Shown here: piece by piece, positions 5,393 through 5,423 of the stretch
How the letters are laid out: every line of letters starts with the position of its first letter
How positions within the stretch are numbered: the stretch's first letter is position 1
Source: an uncultured Lachnospiraceae bacterium
GTDB lineage: Bacteria > Bacillota > Clostridia > Lachnospirales > Lachnospiraceae
DNA: 5,423 nucleotides
Assembly: GCA_945834545.1 (NCBI GenBank)
Contig: CAMAHO010000145.1
Coordinates: 1-5,423 of the forward strand
Reading direction: 5' to 3'
Program-made: the position numbers and the translations under genes
The notes under the pieces: model-generated
Database searches by the model: none
Told to the model about the DNA's origin: nothing
What the model saw: the letters and a program-made list of their open reading frames with translations, nothing else

Positions 5393-5423
5393 CTCACGGG
5401 TGGTCCTTGGTGGTGGTCCTGGG
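5393..5423 (+). repeat. GT-rich direct repeat downstream of the last gene, cut by the window edge
   Basis: The nine-base sequence GGTGGTCCT occurs at 5399-5407 and 5412-5420, a period of 13, directly after the TAG stop. The surrounding bases are strongly G/T-rich. It may be the start of another dispersed intergenic repeat or of a terminator, but the partner arm, if any, lies outside the window. Confidence 0.45.

Overview
The window looks like a chromosomal stretch from a Firmicute, most likely a clostridial or Lachnospiraceae-type bacterium. The reasons are the purine-rich Shine-Dalgarno sites, the moderate GC content with an AT-rich leader, an ECF vitamin-transporter S component without its own ATPases, and an intergenic GGGGACAGGTCCC-type inverted repeat of a kind I associate with clostridial genomes. 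The genus cannot be fixed from the sequence alone. No phage, IS transposase, CRISPR array, tRNA or rRNA is visible.

All five genes read rightward and are closely spaced. A plausible promoter (12-40) precedes an AT-rich leader and an ECF transporter S component (128-694). An M20D-type metallo-amidohydrolase follows (742-1935), then an RsmJ-family rRNA methyltransferase (GTG start, 1966-2715). A near-perfect long inverted repeat (2698-2776) overlaps the end of rsmJ and fills most of the gap to the next gene. Beyond it lie a GtrB/DPM-like polyprenyl-phosphate glycosyltransferase with two C-terminal membrane helices (2796-3728) and, overlapping it by four bases, a large multi-pass membrane protein of GT-C type (3725-5392). 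The last 31 bases are non-coding and contain a short GT-rich direct repeat cut by the window edge.

Functionally there are two blocks. The first three genes look like housekeeping or salvage functions: uptake of a small vitamin-like compound, hydrolysis of an amide bond, and ribosomal RNA methylation. The last two genes look like one unit. The GT2 enzyme would load a sugar onto a lipid carrier on the cytoplasmic face, and the GT-C-like protein would use that lipid-linked sugar outside the membrane to decorate a surface polymer or protein. No flippase (GtrA-like) is visible here. The most noteworthy non-coding element is the inverted repeat, which appears to have supplied the last codons and the stop codon of rsmJ and which forms the boundary between the two blocks. 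I found no convincing evidence of an entirely new system. The least characterised part is the GT2/GT-C pair, especially the GT-C-like protein with its extracytoplasmic C-terminal domain.
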